From assembly GCA_028293225.1 (NCBI GenBank), contig JAQGPE010000190.1:1-7560 (forward strand): DNA of 7,560 nucleotides. The letters run 5' to 3'. Below are positions 1 through 6,781 of the stretch, in pieces (within the stretch, counting starts at the first letter, position 1; the number at the start of each line of letters is the position of its first letter). Made by a program: the position numbers and the translations under genes. A model generated the notes under the pieces. That model searched no databases. It worked only from the letters and a program-made list of their open reading frames with translations, and had not been told where the DNA came from. This stretch comes from Akkermansiaceae bacterium. Its GTDB lineage: Bacteria > Verrucomicrobiota > Verrucomicrobiia > Verrucomicrobiales > Akkermansiaceae.

Positions 1-1
1 T

Positions 2-286
2 TTCTCCGGCATCACCATCGGGGCGGAAACCCTGATCGGGGCAGGCTGCCTGCTCTGCGACTCCGACATGCACGAGGCGCCGCTGGGCTCGTCCCGCAAG
101 GTCGCCACCGCCCCCATTCTCATCGGCCGCCGGGTCTTCATCGGCGCCGGATCCACCGTTCTCAAGGGTGTCACGATCGGCGATGGCGCGGTCGTCGGCG
201 CCGGGTCCATCGTCGTGTCCTCCATTCCTTCCGGCGCCCTGGCCGCCGGGAATCCCGCCCGCGTGATCCGCTTCCTGAACGGTTAG
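2..286 (+). CDS. Hexapeptide-repeat O-acyltransferase, C-terminal part (5' end outside window)
   Basis: The visible 94 residues are the end of a left-handed beta-helix acyltransferase, the family that includes maltose and WbbJ/NodL-type O-acetyltransferases. Such enzymes move an acetyl group from acetyl-CoA to a sugar hydroxyl in the cytoplasm. Seen in sequence: repeated [I/V]-G-x-G-x-x-[I/V] hexapeptides (ITIGAETLIGAG, then VFIGAGSTVLKGVTIGDG and AVVGAGSIV). A DSDMHE segment sits where the family usually carries its catalytic His (His24 of the fragment). The ending AGNPARVIRF is the typical tail of these enzymes. The reading frame is open to the left edge, so the start lies upstream. An ATG at 68 falls inside the fold and is not the true start. 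The substrate cannot be read from this fragment; decoration of a surface-glycan sugar is inferred from the neighbours. An N-acyltransferase of the same fold is possible. Confidence 0.88.
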   Translation, partial: FSGITIGAETLIGAGCLLCDSDMHEAPLGSSRKVATAPILIGRRVFIGAGSTVLKGVTIGDGAVVGAGSIVVSSIPSGALAAGNPARVIRFLNG

Positions 287-393
287 ATTGAAAATCCGCG
301 GCAATCCTGACGTCCTCGCCTGAGTTTTCGGCTTCATTCGCCCTTCGACCGGTAGTAAAGCTCCGCCCCGCCCGCAGCAGCACCCGACCCGCC
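287..393 (+). other. 107-nt intergenic gap, no clear signal
   Basis: The gap separates the acyltransferase stop from the polymerase start. I see no strong hairpin with a T tract, and no Shine-Dalgarno sequence in the last 20 nt, which are C-rich. A TTGAAA at 288-293 resembles a -35 box, but no matching -10 lies at the usual distance. A promoter is possible and not demonstrated. Confidence 0.5.
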
Positions 394-1980
394 ATGCAAT
401 CGCAGTCGTTCAAGGCCATCCTCATCATCGCCCTTTCCGCGTTCTTCGCGATCTATCTGGGCGTCTCGGCGGCCACCGCCCAGTATGAAGCCATCGCCTG
501 GGTGGCGGGCTTCGTCGGGGTGGCCTTCATTCTCGCCCTCGGCAAGAATGTCTGGACCCTGATCCCGTGCGGCCTGGTGCTCATCGGCACCATCAACGCC
601 CTGCCGGGCTCCCCGCCCGCCTGGCTTCTCGGCTCGGTGATCGTCACCGTCATCTACATCCTGCGCTTCGCCATGCGCAAGCTGCCGCTGAGCTTCCACT
701 TCGACTTCCTGGACTTCGCGATTTTCCTGCAGATCCTGGCGATCGGCCAGGCCTTCGCCCGCGCACCGGCCGGCGTCATGTTCTTCGGCGGCGACTCCGT
801 CGGCGGTAAATCCTACTTCATCTTCGCCTTCGCGATCCTCGCCTACTTCATGCTGGCGTTCACGGTGACCAATCTGAAGACCGTGAAGGTGGTGATGATC
901 TGCATGATGGTCATTGCCATGCTGGACGGCGTGGTGGCGCTCGTCGGCGACTACTCGGCATCCCTCGGGATGGCGATTCTCCACATTTATTCGAACAGTA
1001 ACATCGACGTGGCCCGCGCCGGCGACCAGGTCTGGGACCTTTCCCAATCCCGCGGCGGCCAGGGCTTTACCCTCATCGGCAAGGCGCTGGTGTTTCCCTG
1101 CCTGGCGCTCAACCGCCCGCTTCGCACCCTGAACCCGCTCAAGCCCTGGCTGCCTGCCGCGATGCTCGTCGGCGTGGTCCTGGTGGCCCTCAGCGGTTTC
1201 CGCAGTAACCTGACCTACCTCCTGGTGGTCTTTGCCATCTCGGCCATCATCCGCCGCCACGTCGTCGACATCATCGCCGTCGGCTTCATCGGCGTAGTGG
1301 GTTTGGGCATCCTTCTCCTCAGCGGCCAGGTGAAAAACATGCCGTTCGGGGTGCAGCGCATCCTTTCGGTGCTGCCGATCGAGGTCAGCTCCGCCGCCCG
1401 TCTGGACGCGGAAAACAGCACCACCTGGCGCGTGGAAATGTGGCAACTGGCCCTCTCCACCGACCGCTACATCCATAACAAGATGCTCGGCGATGGCTTC
1501 GGCATCAGCGGCCACGAAATGGCGGCCCGCCTCAACGCCCAGCTCGGTCTCGCGGACTTCGACGGCCAGGAGCAGATGCTTGCCACCGGCACTTACCACG
1601 GCTTCCACGTGGAGACCATTCGCTTCACCGGCTACTTTGGCCTGGTCTGCGCCATCATCCTGATGGGCGTCTGCGGCCGCCGCGCCTGGCAGCTGACCAA
1701 GTATTACCGCGGCCGGGCGGAATTCGGCTACCTGGCCTACCTTTTCATCCCCTTCCTCATCTACCCCTGGTGGTCGCTGTTGATTTTCGGCTCCTACCGC
1801 GCCGAGTTCCCGCAGTTCATCGCCATGGCCGGGATGCTGAAGCTGGTCGATAATCTCCGCCGCAGGGAACTCGCCGAGGCCGTGGAGGAAGAGGAACTCG
1901 TCCCGGTGGTCAATAACCCCCGCGCCCGCTTCCCCAGCCGTCCCGCGTTCGCCGCCGGACGCACGATGAACCAATCCTGA
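394..1980 (+). CDS. O-antigen polymerase/ligase-like integral membrane protein (Wzy-type)
   Basis: A 528-residue protein with about ten or more hydrophobic segments spread from residue 8 to about 480. It probably polymerises (Wzy) or ligates (WaaL-like) lipid-linked glycan units on the periplasmic face of the inner membrane. Features shared with the O-antigen ligase/polymerase superfamily are an Arg in SGFRSNLT (Arg270) at the start of a hydrophobic segment, a large loop at about 310-415, WRVEMW (Arg346), LGDGFG at 365-370, and a YHGFH element (His402, His405) followed by a GYFG turn into the next membrane segment. That order matches the usual Arg ... G-x-G ... H-N-x-x-L pattern, though the Asn after His is not conserved. 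The last ~45 residues are a charged tail: an acidic run (EAVEEEEL), then Arg/Pro-rich sequence. The ATG at 394 leads directly into the first membrane segment and has no Shine-Dalgarno sequence. Polymerase versus ligase cannot be settled from sequence; a flippase nearby favours Wzy. Confidence 0.8.
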   Translation: MQSQSFKAILIIALSAFFAIYLGVSAATAQYEAIAWVAGFVGVAFILALGKNVWTLIPCGLVLIGTINALPGSPPAWLLGSVIVTVIYILRFAMRKLPLSFHFDFLDFAIFLQILAIGQAFARAPAGVMFFGGDSVGGKSYFIFAFAILAYFMLAFTVTNLKTVKVVMICMMVIAMLDGVVALVGDYSASLGMAILHIYSNSNIDVARAGDQVWDLSQSRGGQGFTLIGKALVFPCLALNRPLRTLNPLKPWLPAAMLVGVVLVALSGFRSNLTYLLVVFAISAIIRRHVVDIIAVGFIGVVGLGILLLSGQVKNMPFGVQRILSVLPIEVSSAARLDAENSTTWRVEMWQLALSTDRYIHNKMLGDGFGISGHEMAARLNAQLGLADFDGQEQMLATGTYHGFHVETIRFTGYFGLVCAIILMGVCGRRAWQLTKYYRGRAEFGYLAYLFIPFLIYPWWSLLIFGSYRAEFPQFIAMAGMLKLVDNLRRRELAEAVEEEELVPVVNNPRARFPSRPAFAAGRTMNQS

Positions 1981-2030
1981 AAACCGGTCGTCTTGCCCTC
2001 CCGGAAGGGGGTCGATGAACTCCCCCGGTC

Positions 2031-2067
2031 AGGAGGCGGTCATTCCGGCAGGCCGCGGTTGCCTCCT
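2031..2067 (+). repeat. Imperfect inverted repeat (hairpin) between polymerase and methyltransferase
   Basis: AGGAGGC at 2031-2037 pairs perfectly with GCCTCCT at 2061-2067. The stem can extend inward by three G-U pairs and one C-G pair (2038-2041 with 2057-2060). A GGGGG/CCCCC pair (2007-2011 with 2022-2026) lies just upstream and gives a second small stem. Neither is followed by a T tract, so a standard intrinsic terminator is not supported. The structure lies in a 140-nt gap (1981-2120), the longest between genes here. It could be a 3'-end stabilising element or chance pairing in GC-rich DNA. Confidence 0.3.
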
Positions 2068-2120
2068 CCGTCCCCGAATTCCCCGCCCGCTCCTCTTCCT
2101 CCAAACGCCACCCTCTCATC

Positions 2121-2813
2121 ATGAGCGTCCACCTCCCTTATACGATCGATCCTGATGCCAACCGTTTCCACCGCTACGAGACCTTGTGGAAAGAGGTGGC
2201 CCTCGATCTCCTGAAGGCCCGCCAGCCCGATGTGAAGGGCTGGTCGCTGCTCGACTACGGCTGCGGCCGCGGCGAGACCATGGGCCTCGCAAAGGACCTC
2301 GGCATGATCCCCACCGGCACCGACATCGATCCCGAGTGCGTGCGCATGGCCCAGACGTTCGGCGAGGGCATCGTTCTGAAAATCGGCGATCCGCTGGAAC
2401 AGTTCGGCGCGGATTCCTTTGACGTCATCTCCTGCTTCCATGTGCTGGAACACGTCCCCCGCCCGATGGAGACCCTGGCCTCCCTCGGCAAAATCGCCCG
2501 CAAATACCTCCTCGTCGCCGTTCCGAATCTCAGCCGCCCGCAGGACATGTTCCGCCGCCGGAACTGGGATGTGGACATCAACGAAGGCCACCTGCAGTCA
2601 TGGGACCACTCCCATTTCCGGAACATGGTGGAGCGCCACTGCGGGCTCAAGGTGCTGGACTGGGGCTTCGACGCCACCGTCGTCCCCCCTTTCAGCAACA
2701 TCGCCACCAAGCTCTTTGGACAAAAGGCCGCGCTGAAACTGGAGACCGGTCCTTTCGTGAAGCTCTGGCCCTATGGCTCGATCTCGGTGATCGCTTTGCT
2801 GGAGCGCGCCTGA
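2121..2813 (+). CDS. Class I SAM-dependent methyltransferase
   Basis: A 230-residue soluble protein with the Rossmann-type methyltransferase fold (Methyltransf_11/23 type). Visible motifs in order: motif I LLDYGCGRGET at 43-53 (the glycine-rich SAM loop), GTDIDPE at 66-72 with the acidic pair Asp68/Asp70 that should bind the SAM ribose, a GDP at 89-91, and FDVISCFHVLEHV at 100-112, the usual strand-4 signature ending in LEH. A VAVPN strand follows at about 135. The C-terminal half (EGHLQSWDHSHF and after) should hold the substrate site. Length is normal for a stand-alone enzyme. In a polysaccharide cluster these usually methylate a sugar or nucleotide sugar, but nothing here identifies the acceptor. 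The start ATG at 2121 follows a 52-nt leader (2069-2120) that is about three-quarters pyrimidine and lacks a Shine-Dalgarno sequence. Confidence 0.9.
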   Translation: MSVHLPYTIDPDANRFHRYETLWKEVALDLLKARQPDVKGWSLLDYGCGRGETMGLAKDLGMIPTGTDIDPECVRMAQTFGEGIVLKIGDPLEQFGADSFDVISCFHVLEHVPRPMETLASLGKIARKYLLVAVPNLSRPQDMFRRRNWDVDINEGHLQSWDHSHFRNMVERHCGLKVLDWGFDATVVPPFSNIATKLFGQKAALKLETGPFVKLWPYGSISVIALLERA

Positions 2814-2838
2814 CCTTGTCCTGACAGGGCTTCTTTTC
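2814..2838 (+). terminator. Possible weak intrinsic terminator after the methyltransferase
   Basis: Directly after the TGA at 2811-2813, CCTTGT (2814-2819) can pair with ACAGGG (2824-2829), with one G-U pair, around the tetraloop CCTG. The T-rich run TTCTTTTC follows at 2831-2838. A hairpin then T tract is the shape of a Rho-independent terminator. The stem is short and not very GC-rich, so termination may be partial. It would separate the methyltransferase from the flippase operon. Confidence 0.4.
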
Positions 2839-2856
2839 GAGCCGCGCCGGGAAAGT

Positions 2857-2860
2857 GGAG
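2857..2860 (+). promoter_or_regulatory. Shine-Dalgarno sequence for the flippase gene
   Basis: GGAG lies 10 nt before the ATG at 2871. The spacing is slightly long but usable. It is the only clear purine-rich ribosome binding site ahead of a start in this window and supports 2871 as the start. The five bases just before the ATG are all T. Confidence 0.5.
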
Positions 2861-2870
2861 ACGCCTTTTT

Positions 2871-4418
2871 ATGATTGCGATCCTCAAGGGCCAACTCAAT
2901 TCACCGGCGCGCCGGACCGCCCTCGCGGGATACGTCAACCTCGGCGTCATGCTCGTCGTGGGCGTGCTGTCCCTGCGCATGGCGCTCAAGTACTTGAGCG
3001 ATGAGGAATGCGGCGTCTGGAATGCCCTCAGCGGCTCCCTCGGCCTCTTCCTCCTGTTGGATTTCGGCGTGTCCTCCGCCGCCAGCCGGATGATCGCAGA
3101 GCCGCTCGGGCGCGGCGACCAGCCGGAGGTCGACTCCTGGTGGTCGGCGATCGTGACGGTCATGGCCGCCCAGGGCGCCATCCTCTTTCTGCTCGGGATG
3201 GTCTGCCAGCACCTGCTCCTGGCGTGGCTGTTCAAGGTGCCCGCCCACCTGCTGCGGGACGCCCAGCTGCTCTGGTACACCATGATCGCCAGCGCCGCCC
3301 TCAAGATCCCCTTCCAGGCCTACGCCTCGATCCTCTTCTGCCAGAACCGCTTCTATCACATGTATCTCGGCACGGCGCTGAGCGGCCTGGTCAATTTCCT
3401 CCTGTTCATCCTCTTCCTGAAGCTCGGCTACGGTCTGAAGTCCTACATGACCGCCTACGCCTGCTCGGTCCTGGTGATGATCGTGTGGTGGTTGTGGGCG
3501 GTCCGGAAAAGCCGCGTGGTCCTGCACTTCGACCGCCGCAGTTTCAGCCGCGAAAAGCTGAAGACCCTCTTTGGCTACAGCAACCACGTCTTCGTCGCCA
3601 ACTTCTCCACCCAGGCCTCCACGATCGTGCAGTCCATGATCATCTCGAATCTCTTCGGCGTGGCAGCTCTCAATCCCTTCAACGTCAGCACCCGTTCCTC
3701 CGGCATCATCGGCCAGGTTCTCGCCCGGACCTCCGAGGCCAAGGTCCCGGGATGGTGGAGCCTCCACCTCGACGGCAAATCCCCCCAGGTCGCGGCCGAG
3801 TTCTCCCGCCTGGCGAAATGGCTGATCCCGCTGGTGTTCTTCAGCGCGGCCGGGCTGATGGTGTTCAACCGTGGCTTCATCACCCTCGTTTTCAACCGGC
3901 CGGACGTCTATGAAGGCCGGGCCTTCGACGCGATGGTCGCGCTCTTGCTGATCGTCCAGCAGATCCTGAAGGCCACCCAGTTCATCTTCCCCATGTCCGG
4001 CAAGGCGGGCGGCTGGGCGGCGATTTCCGTGGTCGACGCGCTGCTGACCGTGGCTTTCGGCTATGTCTTCGGCCGCCTCTGGGGCCCCTGGGGGCTGGTG
4101 TTCGGCTCCGCACTCGGCAGCCTCATTTCATCGGTTCCCTTCACCCTCCTCGCCATGCCGCGCCTCCTCCTGGTCTCCTTCCGCGAATGCTGCGGCAAGC
4201 TGCTCTGGGACAGCCTCGCCGGATCGGCCGCTGTCGCCGCCATCTGGCTCATCCTGGCCCGCGACCAGGCCAGCGGCTGGTTCCCCTCCACTCCGGAGTG
4301 GGCCGGCAGCGTGGTCCTGTCGATGCTGGGGATCTGGCTCGTCTTCCGCCTGGTTGAGGGCGGCATGCTCCCATCGCCACGCCGGCTCATGGGCCTCCGC
4401 AACCCTCCCGCCGCCTGA
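2871..4418 (+). CDS. Wzx-like polysaccharide flippase (MOP superfamily)
   Basis: A 515-residue integral membrane protein with about twelve hydrophobic segments. Clear ones fall near residues 20-38, 50-68, 88-112, 158-180, 187-209, 320-345, 360-380 and 385-440, with two more before the C terminus. The N-terminal pattern, a first helix with YVNLGVML, then LSDEECGVWNALSG and LLDFGVSSAASRMIAEP, is typical of the polysaccharide transporter (Wzx/RfbX) branch, where 'G-x-W' and 'D-[F/L]-G' follow the first two helices. Such proteins move undecaprenyl-linked oligosaccharide units from the cytoplasmic to the periplasmic face of the inner membrane. Length is slightly above the usual 400-500. The gene has a Shine-Dalgarno sequence and follows a possible terminator, so it may head its own transcription unit. 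Its stop is only 7 nt before the next start. Another lipid-linked substrate flippase of the same superfamily is the main alternative. Confidence 0.85.
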   Translation: MIAILKGQLNSPARRTALAGYVNLGVMLVVGVLSLRMALKYLSDEECGVWNALSGSLGLFLLLDFGVSSAASRMIAEPLGRGDQPEVDSWWSAIVTVMAAQGAILFLLGMVCQHLLLAWLFKVPAHLLRDAQLLWYTMIASAALKIPFQAYASILFCQNRFYHMYLGTALSGLVNFLLFILFLKLGYGLKSYMTAYACSVLVMIVWWLWAVRKSRVVLHFDRRSFSREKLKTLFGYSNHVFVANFSTQASTIVQSMIISNLFGVAALNPFNVSTRSSGIIGQVLARTSEAKVPGWWSLHLDGKSPQVAAEFSRLAKWLIPLVFFSAAGLMVFNRGFITLVFNRPDVYEGRAFDAMVALLLIVQQILKATQFIFPMSGKAGGWAAISVVDALLTVAFGYVFGRLWGPWGLVFGSALGSLISSVPFTLLAMPRLLLVSFRECCGKLLWDSLAGSAAVAAIWLILARDQASGWFPSTPEWAGSVVLSMLGIWLVFRLVEGGMLPSPRRLMGLRNPPAA

Positions 4419-4425
4419 ACCGATC

Positions 4426-5595
4426 ATGCGCTGGTACACCTGCACCCCCAGACGCTTCCTCGGCAACCAGTCCTTCTTCGACCGGGATTCCGGCCTGACC
4501 TCGGTCGGCTTCCGCATGCTGGGAGTGGACTCGATGTCGATCATGCTCGGCCCGCCGGCCAGCGACGATCTGCCGGAGGTGATCCGCGCCAGTGACGGGC
4601 AACTGCGGGACCCCGCCTGGTGGAGATCCCTCCAGCTCGACGGCGTGGTCTTCTACGGTTGGGGCGAGGGCGAATACCTCGGCATCGCCCGGGCCATCGC
4701 CGCCGCCGGCATCCGCCTCGTTCAGGTTTCGGACTCCCACGGCATCTTCTCCGCACTCACCGGCCTGCACGACTACCTCAGCTCCCCCTGGCATCACCAG
4801 TGGTGGGAGTCGCAGCCGAAAAAAATCCTCCGCGCCCTCTTCAAGATTCCCTACGGCTTCACCGTCCAACTGAAGAAGAACCGCGAAATGGTCCAGCTCA
4901 TCGACACAGGTGATTTCTTCCTCTGCGCCGTCCCCCAGGGCGCGGACAAGACCTGCCGTCTCGCCGAAATCCTCGGTGGCCCCGCCACGGCGGCCAAAGT
5001 CCGCTTTCTGCCCATTCCGATTCGGAGCCACTTCGGCTTCACGGAGGACGACTTCAAGGAAGATCAGGTCATCTCCGTCGGCCGCTGGGACGGCCCGCAG
5101 AAGCGCCAGCACCTCCTGATGGCGACCATCGAAAAGGCCGGGCAGTCCCGTCCGTCCACCCGCTTCCGCATCTTCGGCACCCCGACCACTGAGCTCGACG
5201 CCTGGCATGCCGCGCTCCCCGCGGAGATCGCACGGCGCGTGATCCTGGAGGGCCAGCAGCCGAACCCGGAGGTCGCCCTGGCCTACCGCCGCTCGCGCGT
5301 CATGCTCGTCACCGCCTCCTTCGAAGACGGTCACCACTCTTCCGCCGAGGCGATCTGCTCCGGCTGCTCGATCGTCGGAATCGACACCCCCTTTCTCGCC
5401 GCCCTCGCCTGGCACGCCAGCCGCGACTCCGGCCGCCTGGCGGAAAATGCCGAGCCGGATACCGTCGCCGCGACCCTGGTCCAGGAGCTCGAGGCCTGGG
5501 ACGCCGGCGAACGCGACCCCCATGCGATCAGCGCCGCCTGGTGCGAGGTCTTCCACCCCGACCGCGTCGCCTCTGCCATTCTTCACCTCAGCTGA
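4426..5595 (+). CDS. GT-B glycosyltransferase (family 4-like)
   Basis: A 389-residue cytoplasmic or membrane-associated enzyme predicted to transfer a sugar from a nucleotide donor to the lipid-linked glycan. The C-terminal domain carries the GT4 landmarks: ISVGRWDGPQKRQHLL with Gly219, Arg220 and Lys226 (donor phosphate binding), and SFEDGHHSSAEA, whose Glu300 and Glu308 form the E-X7-E motif, followed by CSGCSIVG. The N-terminal domain is divergent: it opens with MRWYTCTPRRFLGNQSFF and holds YGWGEGEY and VSDSHGIF segments that would line the acceptor side. The frame stays open upstream to 4063 inside the flippase gene, but the ATG at 4426 is preferred: it comes 7 nt after the flippase stop and starts with the expected first beta strand. 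No Shine-Dalgarno sequence is present, so translation may be coupled to the flippase. Donor and linkage cannot be predicted. Confidence 0.85.
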   Translation: MRWYTCTPRRFLGNQSFFDRDSGLTSVGFRMLGVDSMSIMLGPPASDDLPEVIRASDGQLRDPAWWRSLQLDGVVFYGWGEGEYLGIARAIAAAGIRLVQVSDSHGIFSALTGLHDYLSSPWHHQWWESQPKKILRALFKIPYGFTVQLKKNREMVQLIDTGDFFLCAVPQGADKTCRLAEILGGPATAAKVRFLPIPIRSHFGFTEDDFKEDQVISVGRWDGPQKRQHLLMATIEKAGQSRPSTRFRIFGTPTTELDAWHAALPAEIARRVILEGQQPNPEVALAYRRSRVMLVTASFEDGHHSSAEAICSGCSIVGIDTPFLAALAWHASRDSGRLAENAEPDTVAATLVQELEAWDAGERDPHAISAAWCEVFHPDRVASAILHLS

Positions 5596-5615
5596 CTTCA
5601 CCCACTCCACCCTCC

Positions 5616-6770
5616 ATGTCCTTCATTGTAGCCTCCCCCTACCGGTGCATGACCGACGATCACGCCCGCGTGCTTGCCTCGCTCGGTCTCCTGCGGGCCT
5701 ACATGGTTGGCACACGCCGTGGGACGGCCGGAATTCCCGGAGAGCTCACGTATCTCAATCCGCTGTTCGGTCTGTGCATCGAGGGTTCCAAGAAGGTCTT
5801 CTCCACCTATCAGATCGAGTGGATCCGCAGCCTATTGCATCCGGTTTTCGCCCGCTGGGTGGCGGCGGACACCCGGCCGGGAGATCACATGCTGGCGTCG
5901 TATGGTTACGTCAACCACGCCTATAAGAAGGCAAAGTCAGGGGGCGGGAAAATCTTTGTCGATGCTTGCAACTCCCACCCGGTTCATTTGTGGGATCTTA
6001 TTATTGAGGAGCATCGCCGCTGGAATGTGGGAGATCGTCCGTTCCCTAAGCGCTGGAACCAGCAGGCCCGGGTTGCAGTGGAGCTCGGCGACTACTTCGT
6101 GTGCCCCAGTGAATTTGTGCGGCGGTCTTTCCGGGAAAAAGGCTTCACCGACGAGCAACTGCTGTACCTGCCCTACCCGGTCGATCTCTCCGTCTTCACT
6201 GCCCGCCGCGAGGTCACCATCCCCGCCACGCCGCTGCGCGTGGTCTGCACCGGATCGGTGTCCCTGCGGAAGGGCTTCCCCTACCTGCTGGAAGCCATCC
6301 GCATCATCAAAAAGGAGCGCGACGTGGTGCTGGTCCTCACCGATTTCCGCGACGAGAGCATGAAGACGATCCTGCCGAAGTTCTCCGATGTCCCGATCGA
6401 GTGGGTTCCACCGATGGGCCACGCCGGGCTTTCCGAGCACCTCAAGAAAGCGCACGTCTTCGCGATCCTTTCCCTCGAGGAGGGCATGGTCCGCACCGCG
6501 ATCGAGGCGATGGCCTGCGGCGTCCCGGTGGTCCTTACTCCAAACACCGGCACCAATGACCTGGTCGAGGAAGGCGTGAATGGCGAAGTCGTCCCGATCC
6601 GCGATGCCGCCGCTGCCGCGAAAGCGATCATCAGTTGCTACGAGCGCCAGCTCCGCGACGGCCCGCCGGCCGTGAATGATCTCCACGACAGCGTTTCCTT
6701 CGCCACCTTCGCCAGCCGCTTCACCGCCCATCTCCAGCGCCTCGGCTTCTACACTCCTCCTGCCGTCTGA
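5616..6770 (+). CDS. GT4-family glycosyltransferase with an N-terminal half of relaxed codon usage
   Basis: A 384-residue GT-B enzyme predicted to add a sugar to the growing lipid-linked unit in the cytoplasm. The linker region DYFVCPSEFVRRSF (Ser165, Glu166) and YPVDLSVF (Asp190) match the GT4 pattern before the C-terminal domain. That domain shows TGSVSLRKGF (Gly213, Arg218, Lys219) and LEEGMVRTAIEAMACG with the E-X7-E pair Glu289/Glu297, then GVPVVLTPNTGTNDLVEEG, all typical. The ATG at 5616 is chosen over an in-frame ATG at 5541. The longer version would overlap the previous gene by 55 nt and add a Pro/Arg-rich leader unlike a beta strand, while MSFIVASPY begins a normal first strand. The gap to the previous gene is 20 nt, with no Shine-Dalgarno sequence. 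In the N-terminal half, by my hand count, roughly a quarter of codons end in A or T, against about 15% in the C-terminal half. The sugar specificity is unknown. Confidence 0.88.
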   Translation: MSFIVASPYRCMTDDHARVLASLGLLRAYMVGTRRGTAGIPGELTYLNPLFGLCIEGSKKVFSTYQIEWIRSLLHPVFARWVAADTRPGDHMLASYGYVNHAYKKAKSGGGKIFVDACNSHPVHLWDLIIEEHRRWNVGDRPFPKRWNQQARVAVELGDYFVCPSEFVRRSFREKGFTDEQLLYLPYPVDLSVFTARREVTIPATPLRVVCTGSVSLRKGFPYLLEAIRIIKKERDVVLVLTDFRDESMKTILPKFSDVPIEWVPPMGHAGLSEHLKKAHVFAILSLEEGMVRTAIEAMACGVPVVLTPNTGTNDLVEEGVNGEVVPIRDAAAAAKAIISCYERQLRDGPPAVNDLHDSVSFATFASRFTAHLQRLGFYTPPAV

Positions 6771-6781
6771 CCGGTCCCTTC

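Noticed and set aside
287..393. TTGAAA at 288-293 as a -35 promoter element for the polymerase gene
   Set aside because: No recognisable -10 box lies 16-18 nt downstream, and the hexamer alone is too weak to support a promoter.
334..1974. A 546-codon open frame on the minus strand covering the whole polymerase gene
   Set aside because: Its translation is rich in Asp, Glu, His, Gly and Gln with no fold or motif, which is typical of the antisense of a hydrophobic, GC3-biased gene. The plus-strand frame has clear membrane segments and family motifs.
2901..3767. Minus-strand open frame, and a plus-strand +1 frame at 3008-3913, both inside the flippase gene
   Set aside because: Both encode low-complexity Arg/Pro/Gly/His-rich or Glu/Asp/Gly-rich sequence expected from out-of-frame reading of GC-rich DNA. 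The flippase frame has consistent membrane segments throughout.
4063..4425. N-terminal extension of the first glycosyltransferase into the flippase gene
   Set aside because: The extension is Ser/Pro/Arg-rich with no domain and overlaps the flippase coding sequence by more than 350 nt. The ATG at 4426 fits the family N terminus.
4387..5610. A 407-codon open frame on the minus strand opposite the first glycosyltransferase
   Set aside because: It is an antisense shadow caused by strong codon bias. The plus-strand product has the E-X7-E motif and correct operon spacing; the minus-strand product shows nothing recognisable.
348..6775. Repeated ACCGGT hexamers, several at gene ends (348, 1983, 2745, 5641, 6770)
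   Set aside because: ACCGGT is a palindromic GC-rich hexamer, and a handful of copies in 7.5 kb of this composition is unremarkable. The flanks are not conserved, so I do not call a regulatory site.
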